A stretch of 64,000 nt of DNA. It comes from Paenibacillus tuaregi. GTDB taxonomy: Bacteria; Bacillota; Bacilli; Paenibacillales; Paenibacillaceae. Of the stretch, positions 43,427 through 52,725 are shown one piece after another. Below the pieces are notes generated by a model. It searched no databases and was not told where the DNA came from. It was given only the letters and a program-made list of their open reading frames with translations. The translations under genes and the position numbers were made by a program. The stretch lies in assembly GCF_900086655.1 (NCBI RefSeq), contig NZ_LT575476.1, positions 1,262,243 to 1,326,242 on the forward strand, written 5' to 3'. Position 1 is the first letter of the stretch; every line of letters begins with the position of its first letter.

Positions 43427-44362
43427 TTATTTGGAAGGGGCTGTCTTGAACGGTTTCATAAATACCTTGGGGATGTCCGTTTCAAAGCGAATAATCTCCC
43501 CCGTTACCGGGTGTTCAAAAGCCAGTATCCGCGCATGCAGACCCAGTCTGCCGATTTCTTTGGATTTGGAGCCGTATTTCTTGTCTCCCGCAACCGGGTG
43601 ACCGATATCTTCCATGTGTACGCGAATCTGGTTCTTTCTTCCGGTCTCAAGATGTACTTCAAGCAGGGAGAACCACATGTTCGACTGCAGCTTCTTATAA
43701 TGCGTAACCGCATGCTGACCGTCGTTCGGATAGGGGCTGGAGTACATCTTTAGCGTGCTGCTCTCCTTAAGCCATGAGCTGATCGTCCCCTCCTGTTTCT
43801 TCACCTCGCCATCGACAAGCGCGACATAGGACCGTTCCTTCACAATATCCTGCCATCCGTTCTGCAGTGTTTGCTGAACCTTCTCGCTTTTGGCAAACAG
43901 CATGACTCCCGAGGTATCCCGGTCCAAGCGGTGTACGATGAAGATCCGGTTGCCCGGGTCGCTCTGGCGGACATGGCTCATGAGCTGGCGGTAAGCCGTA
44001 ATTTCATTCTCTTGTCCGGCCGACACCGATAGCAGTCCGTGTTCCTTCTGGATTACAATAATATGCTCGTCTTCATAAAGTATCGTCATCCCAACAAGCG
44101 GGGCAGAGGAGGTTACCTTATCCGGGTGAATCGAGACAATATAACCGGGTTCAAGCCGGTAGTTGTAGGCGGTGACCGGCTCACTGTTCACGGTAACCTG
44201 GCCGCGTGCCAGAATGGACTTAACCGAGTTTCTGCTTAAATGACGCAGCGTCTCGATCAAGAAGGGCAGCAGCTCCGTCTGCTCCTTTACCGTATGAATC
44301 CGTGGTTTGGGGGGACTGCTTATTTTGGTGGTTCGGCCATTGCTGTAGCTTTTTTTCTTCAC
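43427..44362 (-). CDS. RluA-family RNA pseudouridine synthase
   Basis: The 311-residue product has an N-terminal S4-like RNA-binding region (HLSRNSVKSILARGQVTVN) and the catalytic Asp in FIVHRLDRDTSGVMLFAKS (about residue 145). A KNQIRVHMEDIGHPVAGDKKY segment follows, as is usual in RluA/RluD-type enzymes. The RNA target, rRNA or tRNA, is unknown. It starts with GTG at 44362 behind GGAGG. Confidence 0.92.
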   Translation of the reverse strand: MKKKSYSNGRTTKISSPPKPRIHTVKEQTELLPFLIETLRHLSRNSVKSILARGQVTVNSEPVTAYNYRLEPGYIVSIHPDKVTSSAPLVGMTILYEDEHIIVIQKEHGLLSVSAGQENEITAYRQLMSHVRQSDPGNRIFIVHRLDRDTSGVMLFAKSEKVQQTLQNGWQDIVKERSYVALVDGEVKKQEGTISSWLKESSTLKMYSSPYPNDGQHAVTHYKKLQSNMWFSLLEVHLETGRKNQIRVHMEDIGHPVAGDKKYGSKSKEIGRLGLHARILAFEHPVTGEIIRFETDIPKVFMKPFKTAPSK

Positions 44363-44570
44363 GTTCGTGCCTCCTGATAATCCGTACCGGCAAGCGTGGA
44401 ACCGTATGAAAGTTCCTGCATTTGACGGAGATCCTTGTTCTAAGACCGATGATAACCTTTATATCACGCCAAGGTCAATGATCCGGCGGTTGCCGTATTA
44501 GACAAACCCCGGTAAACTAACAGGGCAGGGTTGTTGACGGAAGGTTTTGCTCGAGTAGAGTAAGGAGATT

Positions 44571-46442
44571 ATGAATATGAATACAGATATTTTCACAATA
44601 GAAGAAGCCCGGGAAGTACTGCAGAAATACTACGGGTATCCGGATTTCCGTGAAGGACAGAAAAAAATTGTAGAGAGCCTGCTGCAGGGAAATGATACGC
44701 TGGGTATTATGCCCACCGGGGGCGGTAAATCGATTTGTTATCAGATTCCCGCGCTGCTGCTGCCGGGACTGACTCTGGTCGTATCCCCGCTGATTTCGCT
44801 GATGAAGGACCAGGTGGATGCTTTGACCAGTATGGGGATATCGGCTGCATATATCAACAGTACGCTTAGCGGCAGAGAAGTGAATGACCGGATCAGAGCC
44901 GCCAGAAGGGGAGAATTAAAGCTTCTCTACGTGGCACCCGAACGGCTTGAACTGGATTGGTTCCAGACGGAAATGGCGGAGCTGCCGATTTCGTGTGTGG
45001 CCGTGGATGAGGCGCACTGTGTATCCCAGTGGGGACATGATTTCCGGACGAGCTATCTGGCTGTAGCACCTTTTGTATCGGCTCTTCCAAGCCGCCCGAT
45101 TCTGGCTGCTTTTACAGCAACCGCCACTCCTGAGGTTATGGATGATATGATGCGGCTGCTCAGACTGCGGGAGCCGGAGGTATTCGTCACCGGGCTTGGG
45201 CGCGATAATCTGGCGATGTCTGTCCTGCGCGGCGAGAACAAGCGAGAGTATGTTATGAACTATGCCGAAGCCCATGCTTCACAATCCGGCATTATTTATG
45301 CCGCGACCCGCAAGGATGTGGATGACCTGTATGAACGTCTTCGCCGTGCAGGCATTGCCGCTGGCCGATATCATGCAGGTTTGTCTGACGAAGAACGCGC
45401 CGAGAACCAGGAAGCATTTCTGTATGACGACATCCGGGTGATGGTGGCCACGAATGCTTTTGGCATGGGGATTGACAAGTCCAACGTCAGGTATGTAATT
45501 CACTATAATATGCCTAAAAATATGGAGGCTTATGTCCAGGAGGCTGGCCGTGCAGGACGGGACGGTGAGCCGAGCGAGTGCATTCTCCTGTTCAGCGCTC
45601 AGGACATTATGACCCAGAAGTTCCTGATTGAGCAGAATCCTCAGGAGGGGGACCGCAAACGCAACGATTATCGGAAGCTGCAGCAGATGGTGGAGTATTG
45701 TTATTCCAACCGCTGCTTAAGATTTGCGATGCTGGAATATTTCGGTGAGAAGCATGATCAGAAGCCATGTGGAATTTGCAGTTCCTGCCGGGATGAACGT
45801 GAACTCACGGATATGACCGTGGACGCCCAGGTTGTGTTTTCCTGTATCTTCCGGATGCGGGAGAGGTTCGGTGTCTCCATGGTGGCCTCGGTGCTCAAAG
45901 GTTCGCAGAATAAAAAGGTGCTTCAATACGGGTTCGACAGCCTTCCAACCTATGGCATGATGCGCACCCGGACCGAAAAGGAGATCTCCGAGCTGATCAA
46001 CACGTTTGTGGCCGATGGCTACTTGTCCCTTTCTGAAGGACAATACCCTGTCGTCCGCCTTGAGCCAGTTGCGGCGGATGTGCTTAAGGGCAAACATCAA
46101 GTGATGATGCGGGCTCCGCTGCCTTCGGCTTCAGCTGCTTCCGGGGCTGGCCGGCGGAGAGGCCAGTCCTATGATACGGGGCCATCTGCCGTCAACGAGA
46201 CCGTGTTCGAGCAGCTGCGATTGATTCGCCGTGATCTGGCCCAGCAGGAGAAAGTGCCGTCTTATATCATATTTAATGACGCGACCCTTCGTGAGATGAG
46301 CGTCGTCTGCCCGCAGACGGAGTCGGCTATGCTGCGGATCAAGGGTGTCGGTGAACTGAAATATAAGAAATACGGACGGCCCTTTCTGGAATTCTTCCAG
46401 AATCAGGGCAGCGTGCCGGAGATGGATGATGTGGAGTTCTAG
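44571..46442 (+). CDS. recQ: ATP-dependent DNA helicase RecQ
   Basis: The 623-residue helicase has Walker A MPTGGGKSICYQIPALLL, the VDEAHCVSQWGHDFR DExH box, motif VI EAGRAGRDGEPSEC, a zinc-binding set (CYSNRCLRF then CGICSSC) and a C-terminal HRDC domain (VFEQLRLIRRDLAQQEKVPS). It unwinds DNA 3' to 5' in recombination and fork repair. AAGGAG precedes the ATG at 44571; ATG 44577 is a close alternative. A long repeat array begins just after its stop. Confidence 0.95.
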   Translation: MNMNTDIFTIEEAREVLQKYYGYPDFREGQKKIVESLLQGNDTLGIMPTGGGKSICYQIPALLLPGLTLVVSPLISLMKDQVDALTSMGISAAYINSTLSGREVNDRIRAARRGELKLLYVAPERLELDWFQTEMAELPISCVAVDEAHCVSQWGHDFRTSYLAVAPFVSALPSRPILAAFTATATPEVMDDMMRLLRLREPEVFVTGLGRDNLAMSVLRGENKREYVMNYAEAHASQSGIIYAATRKDVDDLYERLRRAGIAAGRYHAGLSDEERAENQEAFLYDDIRVMVATNAFGMGIDKSNVRYVIHYNMPKNMEAYVQEAGRAGRDGEPSECILLFSAQDIMTQKFLIEQNPQEGDRKRNDYRKLQQMVEYCYSNRCLRFAMLEYFGEKHDQKPCGICSSCRDERELTDMTVDAQVVFSCIFRMRERFGVSMVASVLKGSQNKKVLQYGFDSLPTYGMMRTRTEKEISELINTFVADGYLSLSEGQYPVVRLEPVAADVLKGKHQVMMRAPLPSASAASGAGRRRGQSYDTGPSAVNETVFEQLRLIRRDLAQQEKVPSYIIFNDATLREMSVVCPQTESAMLRIKGVGELKYKKYGRPFLEFFQNQGSVPEMDDVEF

Positions 46443-46450
46443 TTTCAGCG

Positions 46451-47280
46451 TTGGGCTATAGCGCCCAAACGACAGGCTGCCACATCAGCGGAGGAAGCGG
46501 AGCGATGACGTAGCCTTAGCGGCCGTGCGGTACACTGAGCGGCCGCTGCCGTACCATGCACGTACATCAGCGGAGGAGGCGGAATCGTCCTGGAGAAGCG
46601 AAGTGTTCGCCTTTGCTCCCGGATTCCTACCCTGAAGGATACAATCCTGGAATCCGGGAGGAACAGCGATCGTAAGGATGATCCGCAGCCGCAGCGGTGG
46701 ACTGTGGGATATAGGCTGTTCGCAACCGCAGCTTTGGGCTTAGCGCCCAAGCGACCGACTGCAACACCAGCGGAGGAAGCGGAGCGATGACGTAGCCTTA
46801 GCGGCCGTGTGGTACTGGGCGGCCGCTGCCGTACCAGCTACGCACCACAGCAGCGGAGGAGGCGGAATCGTCCTGAAGAAGCGAAGCGTTCGCCTTTGCT
46901 CCCGGATTCCCACACTGGTGATACAATCCAGGAATCCGGGAGGAACAGCGATCGGAAGGATGATCCGCAGCCGCAGCGGTAGACTATAGCCACAGATGGT
47001 CGGCAGCCGCAACGGCGGGCCATAGGCCACAGGTGACCGGTAGCCACAGTCTGGCTATAGACATAAGAAGACTGGCAACGGTAGCCCGGTAACGTAGTCC
47101 GTTCGCTGCCGTACCAGCTACGCACCACAGCAGCGGAGGAAGCGGAATCGTCTTGAAGAAGCGAAGCGTTCGCCTTTGCTCCCGGATTCCCACAATGGTG
47201 ATACAATCCAGGAATCAGGGAGGAACAGCGATCGGAAGGATGATCCGCAGCCGCAGCGGTGGATTATAGCCCACAGATGG
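46451..47280. repeat. Three-unit array of about 280-bp structured repeats
   Basis: Three cores of about 130 bp start at 46568, 46851 and 47131 and share CAGCGGAGGA...GGAATCGTC, GAAGCGAAG-GTTCGCCTTTG and GATCCGCAGCCGCAGCGG. Each contains CTCCCGGATTCC with its complement about 20 bp later (46616/46649, 46899/46931, 47179/47211; the third has one mismatch). Units one and two also share TTGGGCT-(A/T)AGCGCCCAA and TAGCCTTAGCGGCCGTG segments upstream. There is no coding support on either strand. It fills the recQ to radical SAM gap. Confidence 0.9.
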
Positions 47281-47343
47281 TCGGCAGCCGCAGCGGTCGT
47301 GCGAGGTCCCTCTTTTTTCAAATCCAAAAGAAGGTCGTGAATC

Positions 47344-49116
47344 ATGAAAGTAATTCTATCCACGCTGAATGCCAAGTACATTCATACTTCACTGGCCATC
47401 CGCCTGCTGAAGGCATACAGCGGCCATGAATTCGATATCGGACTTGCCGAATACACCATCAAGGACCCGGCGATGAACATTGTGTCGGACTTGTTCAATA
47501 AGAAACCGGATGTCGTCGGCTTCTCCTGTTATATCTGGAACATTGAAGAGACGCTGAAGGTGGTCGAGATGTTAAAGAAGGTCATGCCTCAGACGACCAT
47601 TGTTCTAGGCGGGCCTGAAGTGTCCTATGACACAGAGTACTGGATGAAGCGCTCGCCTCATGTGGACTTCATCGTGATGGGGGAGGGGGAAGAGGTGTTC
47701 CACCGCCTTCTGCAGGAGCTAAGCGGGGAACGCAAGTTTCATTTTGTCTACGGCATCGCTTACCGCAAGGAGCATGAAGTAGTGATTATGCCCGGACATC
47801 CGAAGAGTGATCTGAATACCCTGCCTTCCCCTCACCGTTTCCCAGAGGATATCCCAAACTTGAGTAAAAGAATTGTCTACTTCGAGACGAGCCGGGGCTG
47901 TCCATTCAACTGTCAGTTCTGCTTGTCCAGCATCGAGGTCGGTGTCCGCTATTACGACATTGAGCGGGTGAAATCAGATATCCTGTATTTAATAGCCAAC
48001 GGGGCTAAGATCATCAAATTCCTGGATCGCACCTTTAACATTAACCGGGCCTACGCCATGGAAATGTTCCAATTTCTAATTGAGAACCATCAAGGATGTG
48101 TGTTCCAATTCGAGATCACGGCTGATATTATGCGGCCTGAGGTGCTGGAATATTTGGCGGAGAATGCGCCTCCGGGAATTTTCAGATTTGAGATCGGAGT
48201 GCAGTCGACCAACGACGATACCAACGAACTGGTCAAGCGGCGGCAGAATTTCACCAAGCTGACGCGTACGGTAACAACTATCAAGAACAGCGGCAAGATC
48301 GATCAGCATCTGGACCTGATCGCAGGACTGCCAGAGGAGAATTATGATTCTTTCCGCAAAACGTTCAACGATGTGTTTGCTCTGGGGCCGGAAGAGCTTC
48401 AACTCGGATTCCTCAAGATGCTCCGGGGAACCGGGCTCAGAAATGATGCCAGCAAGTATAACTATACTTACATGGACCATGCCCCTTATGAAATCCTGGG
48501 CAATGATGTGCTGCCGTTCTCGGATATTGTAAGACTGAAGCGGCTGGAGGATGTGCTGGAGAAATACTGGAATGCGCACCGGCTGGATCATACGCTCACT
48601 TACCTGATGAAGCATGAGTTCGATTCCCCGTTTGACTTCTTCCAGGACTTCGGGAACTATTGGGATGCTCAGGGGTGGCAGAGAATCGGCCACCAACTGG
48701 AGGATTTGTTCACAAGGCTCCAGGCTTTCCTGAAAGAACGGGGACTGAAGCGTCCAGATGTGGTCAAGGGGCTCATGCAGTTGGATTACTTCCTTGGTCA
48801 TAAATACAAGCCGCGCAAAATTTGGTGGGAGAGTGTGGTGGATAAGGACCGCAGAAGCCTGCATTTCAGAACCTTGATCGAGCAAGCCGACAAGGTGTCC
48901 GGAAATTTCGCAAGCCTTCATATGGAAGAGCGCGATCTTCAAAAATATGCGGTGGTCGAAGAGATCAGCTTTCCGCTGCATCGTGTGCTGAGTGGGGAGC
49001 CGGTATCTGACCTGTATCTGGATGATGTGAAGCACCTGCTGGTCGTACTGTACCAACAGAATGAAGCGGAGATTCCAGAAGTTTATACTGTCCCGCTGGT
49101 TGAGAGTCCGGTGTAA
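47344..49116 (+). CDS. B12-binding domain radical SAM protein (DUF4080 type)
   Basis: The 590-residue product has an N-terminal cobalamin-binding-like Rossmann domain (residues 1-140, with VVGFSCYIWNIEETLKVVEM and VLGGPEVSYD). The radical SAM core has the cluster motif SRGCPFNCQFCLSS (about 185), and a DUF4080-like C-terminal domain follows residue 380. The reaction is unknown; relatives are class B radical SAM enzymes, often methyltransferases. It may use the cobalamin supplied by the B12 block, though a canonical DxHxxG motif is not obvious. AAGAAGGTC is a weak site before the ATG. Confidence 0.88.
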   Translation: MKVILSTLNAKYIHTSLAIRLLKAYSGHEFDIGLAEYTIKDPAMNIVSDLFNKKPDVVGFSCYIWNIEETLKVVEMLKKVMPQTTIVLGGPEVSYDTEYWMKRSPHVDFIVMGEGEEVFHRLLQELSGERKFHFVYGIAYRKEHEVVIMPGHPKSDLNTLPSPHRFPEDIPNLSKRIVYFETSRGCPFNCQFCLSSIEVGVRYYDIERVKSDILYLIANGAKIIKFLDRTFNINRAYAMEMFQFLIENHQGCVFQFEITADIMRPEVLEYLAENAPPGIFRFEIGVQSTNDDTNELVKRRQNFTKLTRTVTTIKNSGKIDQHLDLIAGLPEENYDSFRKTFNDVFALGPEELQLGFLKMLRGTGLRNDASKYNYTYMDHAPYEILGNDVLPFSDIVRLKRLEDVLEKYWNAHRLDHTLTYLMKHEFDSPFDFFQDFGNYWDAQGWQRIGHQLEDLFTRLQAFLKERGLKRPDVVKGLMQLDYFLGHKYKPRKIWWESVVDKDRRSLHFRTLIEQADKVSGNFASLHMEERDLQKYAVVEEISFPLHRVLSGEPVSDLYLDDVKHLLVVLYQQNEAEIPEVYTVPLVESPV

Positions 49117-49212
49117 GCAGCCGCATCCGGCTCATTCACACTTCAGGGTTAACACCGGAGAGATTTTGAAGTTGAAATGATTCACTTTAACGATGAATGA
49201 AACAAGTCACAG

Positions 49213-49266
49213 TGGCATTATCAAGAGCATTCCTTAACAGGACTTGCTCATGGTAATGCCTTTTTT
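49213..49266 (+). terminator. Terminator after the radical SAM gene
   Basis: GGCATTA / TAATGCC outer stem with an inner GAGCA/TGCTC stem, followed by TTTTTT. Confidence 0.85.
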
Positions 49267-49370
49267 GCCTGCTAATAGAGAAGAGTACACCCCTGCTTCA
49301 GAAGACCCAAACCGTTCTACCAACTCCTGAATACGATATTCCAAAAACACGGATAAATGGAGCTGGAGTC

Positions 49371-50501
49371 ATGTCCATAGAAAACGGATATCAAGTAGTG
49401 TGGAAAGGTCCCGTATACAAAGCCAGTGGGCTTGGTATTGCCAGCAGAGCCTATGCCCACGCTTTAAGACGGCAGGGGGTGGAGCTCTCGATAGACAGGG
49501 GCGGCGGGAGCATTGCCCATAAACTTAATAACAAAAGAAAGGTCCTGATCTATCACTTTCCTCCGAGCATGATTAATTTTAAGAAAGAAAGAGCCCGGTA
49601 TGACCGGATTATACTAAACACGGTCTGGGAAACCACGAAAATACCTGCCCATTGGCTTCCAAACATCAATAAATTTGATGCCATCTGTGTACCCTCAGTT
49701 CAAAATAAACAGGCTTTGAAGAACAGCGGTGTGAAAATACCAATCTATATTGTTCCTCATGGGGTAAATACCAAAGAGTATGCTCCAGGCGGCCGCAAGC
49801 TGCCTATACCGCAAGCTGTCGGGAGATTTACCTTTGTGTCGGTATTCGGCTTTCAACACCGGAAGAATCCCGAAGGGCTATTGCGGGCTTATTGGGAGGA
49901 ATTCTCCGCTTCTGATCGGGTGCTGCTCGTCATTAAGACGAATGGATACTCTCCTTATGAAGATGAGAGCTGGATTAAGAATAGAATTATGCGATATAAA
50001 GAAACACTCGGAATCCGCAAGCCAACGGCTCCAGTTGTGGTTATTGGAAAGCACTTAAGCTCCGGTCAAATTCGGGGGTTATACAGACTCGGCCAGGTGT
50101 TTGTTCTTCCGACACGTGGGGAAGGAGTGGGGCTGCCATTTCTTGAATCTTTGGCCAGCGGTGTGCCGGTCATCGCAACAGGTTGGGGGGGACATATGGA
50201 CTTTTTAACACCCGGAAATTCATTCCTGATTCCATACCAGTTAAGAAGTCCTGTGCACAGCATGAACAGCAGGCATTCGATCTCGCGCCAATTTCGTTCC
50301 CTGTTCGTAGGAAGAGGGCAGCAATGGGCCGAGCCGAGTATCAGCAGCTTGAGAAGACAGATGCGGTACGCCTATCAGCATCCGCAGTTATGTAAGGAAA
50401 TGGGACGCCGTGGCAGGAGGGATGTGCTTAGGTTCTCATGGAATAGGGCAGGGCTTCTCATGAAACAGGCCATTGAGCAGACTCTAAGGAATAGACATTA
50501 G
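49371..50501 (+). CDS. GT4-family glycosyltransferase
   Basis: The 376-residue product has the GT-B fold. The N-terminal domain has YKASGLGIASRAYAHALRRQ. The donor-binding C-terminal region has FVSVFGFQHRKNPEGLLRAY and RGEGVGLPFLESLASGVPVIATG (split). After about residue 288 the usual catalytic-domain end is replaced by a Ser/Arg-rich stretch (SPVHSMNSRHSISRQFRSLF) before a normal final helix. GGAGCTGGAG precedes the ATG. The acceptor is unknown; a cell-surface glycan is likely. No other glycan genes are adjacent. Confidence 0.85.
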   Translation: MSIENGYQVVWKGPVYKASGLGIASRAYAHALRRQGVELSIDRGGGSIAHKLNNKRKVLIYHFPPSMINFKKERARYDRIILNTVWETTKIPAHWLPNINKFDAICVPSVQNKQALKNSGVKIPIYIVPHGVNTKEYAPGGRKLPIPQAVGRFTFVSVFGFQHRKNPEGLLRAYWEEFSASDRVLLVIKTNGYSPYEDESWIKNRIMRYKETLGIRKPTAPVVVIGKHLSSGQIRGLYRLGQVFVLPTRGEGVGLPFLESLASGVPVIATGWGGHMDFLTPGNSFLIPYQLRSPVHSMNSRHSISRQFRSLFVGRGQQWAEPSISSLRRQMRYAYQHPQLCKEMGRRGRRDVLRFSWNRAGLLMKQAIEQTLRNRH

Positions 50502-50666
50502 GCTTAAGGAAGGTTGCCTTTGAAGCATTAATGTGTTTGTTGTATAAAAAAACGGCGTCTTTCTCCGATGAAATGTCGGAAAAGGATCACCGCGCAATTT
50601 AATTTCTCTCTTGTTCAAGCCTCTTCTGAGACTAAACAAGGAGGCTTGAGAACAGGGGGAAACTCG

Positions 50667-51659
50667 TCACGGGCTGTTGTCTTCAACAGCAGTCGAAACG
50701 GGATCGGGCCGGGCCGATTCCGGCAGGGGAATCCGCTGGTTCATCCAATCGATCAGATGAGCGGTAACCTCGTCCCGGTTGATCTCGTTCAGGATCTCGT
50801 GTCTTGCTCCCGGATACAGTCTGCATTCCACGTCCTGAAGTCCAAGCTCCTGGTAACGCCTGTGCAGAAGTCGGACACCATCGCCTTTCATCCCAACCGG
50901 ATCTTCCTCGCCGCTGAACAGATAGACGGGTTTGTCTTTGGGGATTCTCTCCATCCGGGAAGGGGTGTGTATTTCCTGCAGGAGCCGGAAGAAATCCCGG
51001 AAGAACCCTGCGCTGCTGATTACGCCACATTCCGGATCTGCAATATATTTATCAACTTCCCCATCATCGCGTGACAACCAGTCGAAGGCTGTCCGAACGG
51101 GCCGGAATGTACGGTTGTAACCGCCGAACACGAGTGCATTCAGCAGCAAGCTGGGATGCCTTTCCCCCTGCAGGGCGATCTGCATCCTTGCGACCTGCTC
51201 GCCGAACTGCAGCATCCCCCTTTTGCCGCAGGTGCCCGACAGCATAAAGGCGGCATAAGGATCTGGCCATGTGTACATCACCTTCTGGGTCAGAAAGGAG
51301 CCCATGCTGTGGCCAAGCAGCAGCAGTGGAGTCTCGGGATGCTTATCCTTAATTATGGCTCCCAGCAGAATCATGTCATTCACCATGGCATTAAAGCCAT
51401 CTGTGCCAGGCCTGCCGAGCTCTTCATGGGTGCCTGCGGTCCGCCCGTGTCCGCGGTGATCGTTCGCATAAACTACATAGCCCTGAGTGGTCAGAGCTCT
51501 GGCAAGACGTTCATAACGCCTGGCTGTTTCGGCCATGCCGTGAGCAATCTGAACGACACCGCGAGGGGGGCCTTCCCACTCTGAGGGAGATGGGAACCAG
51601 TTATAGATGTAAATATATTTTCCGTCCGAGCTAAGCATGTCGAAGTGATGCGACTCCAT
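50667..51659 (-). CDS. Alpha/beta hydrolase, lysophospholipase / monoacylglycerol lipase-like
   Basis: The 330-residue product has the oxyanion region VVQIAHGMAETARRYERLA, the VYANDHRGHGRT motif of this family and the nucleophile elbow LLGHSMGSFL (Ser about 118). The Asp is in SGEEDPVGMKGDGV and the His in GARHEILNEINRDEV. No signal peptide is seen, so it acts in the cytoplasm or at the inner membrane face. AGGAGGACGG precedes the ATG. The VOC gene upstream on the same strand ends 34 bp before it, so they may be co-transcribed. Confidence 0.9.
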   Translation of the reverse strand: MESHHFDMLSSDGKYIYIYNWFPSPSEWEGPPRGVVQIAHGMAETARRYERLARALTTQGYVVYANDHRGHGRTAGTHEELGRPGTDGFNAMVNDMILLGAIIKDKHPETPLLLLGHSMGSFLTQKVMYTWPDPYAAFMLSGTCGKRGMLQFGEQVARMQIALQGERHPSLLLNALVFGGYNRTFRPVRTAFDWLSRDDGEVDKYIADPECGVISSAGFFRDFFRLLQEIHTPSRMERIPKDKPVYLFSGEEDPVGMKGDGVRLLHRRYQELGLQDVECRLYPGARHEILNEINRDEVTAHLIDWMNQRIPLPESARPDPVSTAVEDNSP

Positions 51660-51693
51660 AAGAACCGTCCTCCTTTACAGCTATATAGTATGC

Positions 51694-52092
51694 TCAGGAT
51701 ATGCGCGCAGGTTCAAAAAATTCAATTCGTTCCCCGTCAGGCCCGTTAAAGAAGAAATATCGGCTGCCGTTGGGTAAGGATTTGATCTCCGCATCTCTGC
51801 CGGACAGTCCCAACTCCGCAATACGGGCGTATTCGCTATCGATATGGCTCACAGTGAACGCCAAATGATGAACACGTCCTTCACTGGCGAGTTCTGGAGC
51901 GTCCTTCAGGTAAATAAGCTCAATTTCCACACTGGTCTGTCCGGGAAAAGATAGAAAAGCCAGACGAAAATCGTCCCCGACTTCCCCAACAGTATTCAAG
52001 AGTTTAAGTCCTAACACCCGTTTATAAAATTCAATGGAATCTTCAAGTACAGACACGCGGATTCCAATATGCTCAATTTTGTGTACACTCAT
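51694..52092 (-). CDS. VOC-family protein (glyoxalase/epimerase-like)
   Basis: The 132-residue product has two beta-alpha-beta-beta-beta repeats. Metal ligands are likely His8 (KIEHIGIRV), Glu in VEIELIY, His in RVHHLAFTV and Glu in GERIEFFE. The pattern resembles methylmalonyl-CoA epimerase and lactoylglutathione lyase. No methylmalonyl-CoA genes are nearby, so the substrate is open. Confidence 0.85.
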   Translation of the reverse strand: MSVHKIEHIGIRVSVLEDSIEFYKRVLGLKLLNTVGEVGDDFRLAFLSFPGQTSVEIELIYLKDAPELASEGRVHHLAFTVSHIDSEYARIAELGLSGRDAEIKSLPNGSRYFFFNGPDGERIEFFEPARIS

Positions 52093-52142
52093 GGAACTGG
52101 CCTCATTTCGTAGGTAAGTAGGTTATAATTTAAAATTTCATG

Positions 52143-52724
52143 TTATTTCTTCTCGATGGCAACCAGATAAGGAGACGCAGAATTCTGAAGCTGGCGGTAA
52201 ACTATGGACTGGGCCGTGGATACCGGCAGAGCAGCGGCCCAGTCCTCTACGGCTGCCGCCTCAGCAGCTCCACCAGGGTGCCCGGGATAAAGCACTGCGG
52301 TGATAATTCCCTTTGGCCGGAGCAGATCCAGAGCCTCACCCAGGGCCGTCAGCGTACTGGAGGTCTGGGTGATTAGGGCCGGATCAGCACCCTCTGCCGG
52401 GAGATACCCGAGGTTGAACATAACCGCGCCTACCTTCCCGTGAAGAGAGGCAGGCAGAGCCTCCCGCATCTGCTCATGCCCGCAGTGCAGCAGTTTGGCT
52501 GGGGCCAACTTGGCCTCTTCCTGCTTCGCCAGCCGCTGCCGGGTCAGTTCCAGGGCCGCAGCCTGAACATCGAAGCTGAACACCTGTCCACGCCGACCGC
52601 AGGCTGCCGCGAGGAATAGGGTGTCGGCTCCTGTGCCTGCAGTCGCGTCAATGGCAGCCTCGCCCGGCTGGAGACGGGCGGCGACAAGCTGATGAGCCAT
52701 GCTGAGTACGGATAAGAAGCCCAC
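52143..52724 (-). CDS. ytqB: YtqB-like class I SAM-dependent methyltransferase
   Basis: The 193-residue product has the SAM-binding motif AIDATAGTGADTLFLAAACG and GKVGAVMFNLGYLPA, as in the YtqB/rRNA methyltransferase-like family. GTG 52724 is chosen because GGAGGGGG lies 8 bases upstream. It starts one base after the stop of the ytqA-like gene. The ytqA-ytqB pair is conserved in Bacilli, which supports the call. The RNA or other substrate is not certain. Confidence 0.88.
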   Translation of the reverse strand: MGFLSVLSMAHQLVAARLQPGEAAIDATAGTGADTLFLAAACGRRGQVFSFDVQAAALELTRQRLAKQEEAKLAPAKLLHCGHEQMREALPASLHGKVGAVMFNLGYLPAEGADPALITQTSSTLTALGEALDLLRPKGIITAVLYPGHPGGAAEAAAVEDWAAALPVSTAQSIVYRQLQNSASPYLVAIEKK

Positions 52725-52725
52725 C

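Noticed and set aside
46451-47280. CRISPR array
   Set aside because: Units are about 280 bp, not 25-40 bp repeats with unique spacers, and no cas genes are present.
46445-47381. Several minus-strand open frames repeating SLFLPDS and EQRRTLRF
   Set aside because: They are translations of the non-coding repeat cores; the similarity between them reflects repeated DNA, not a protein family.
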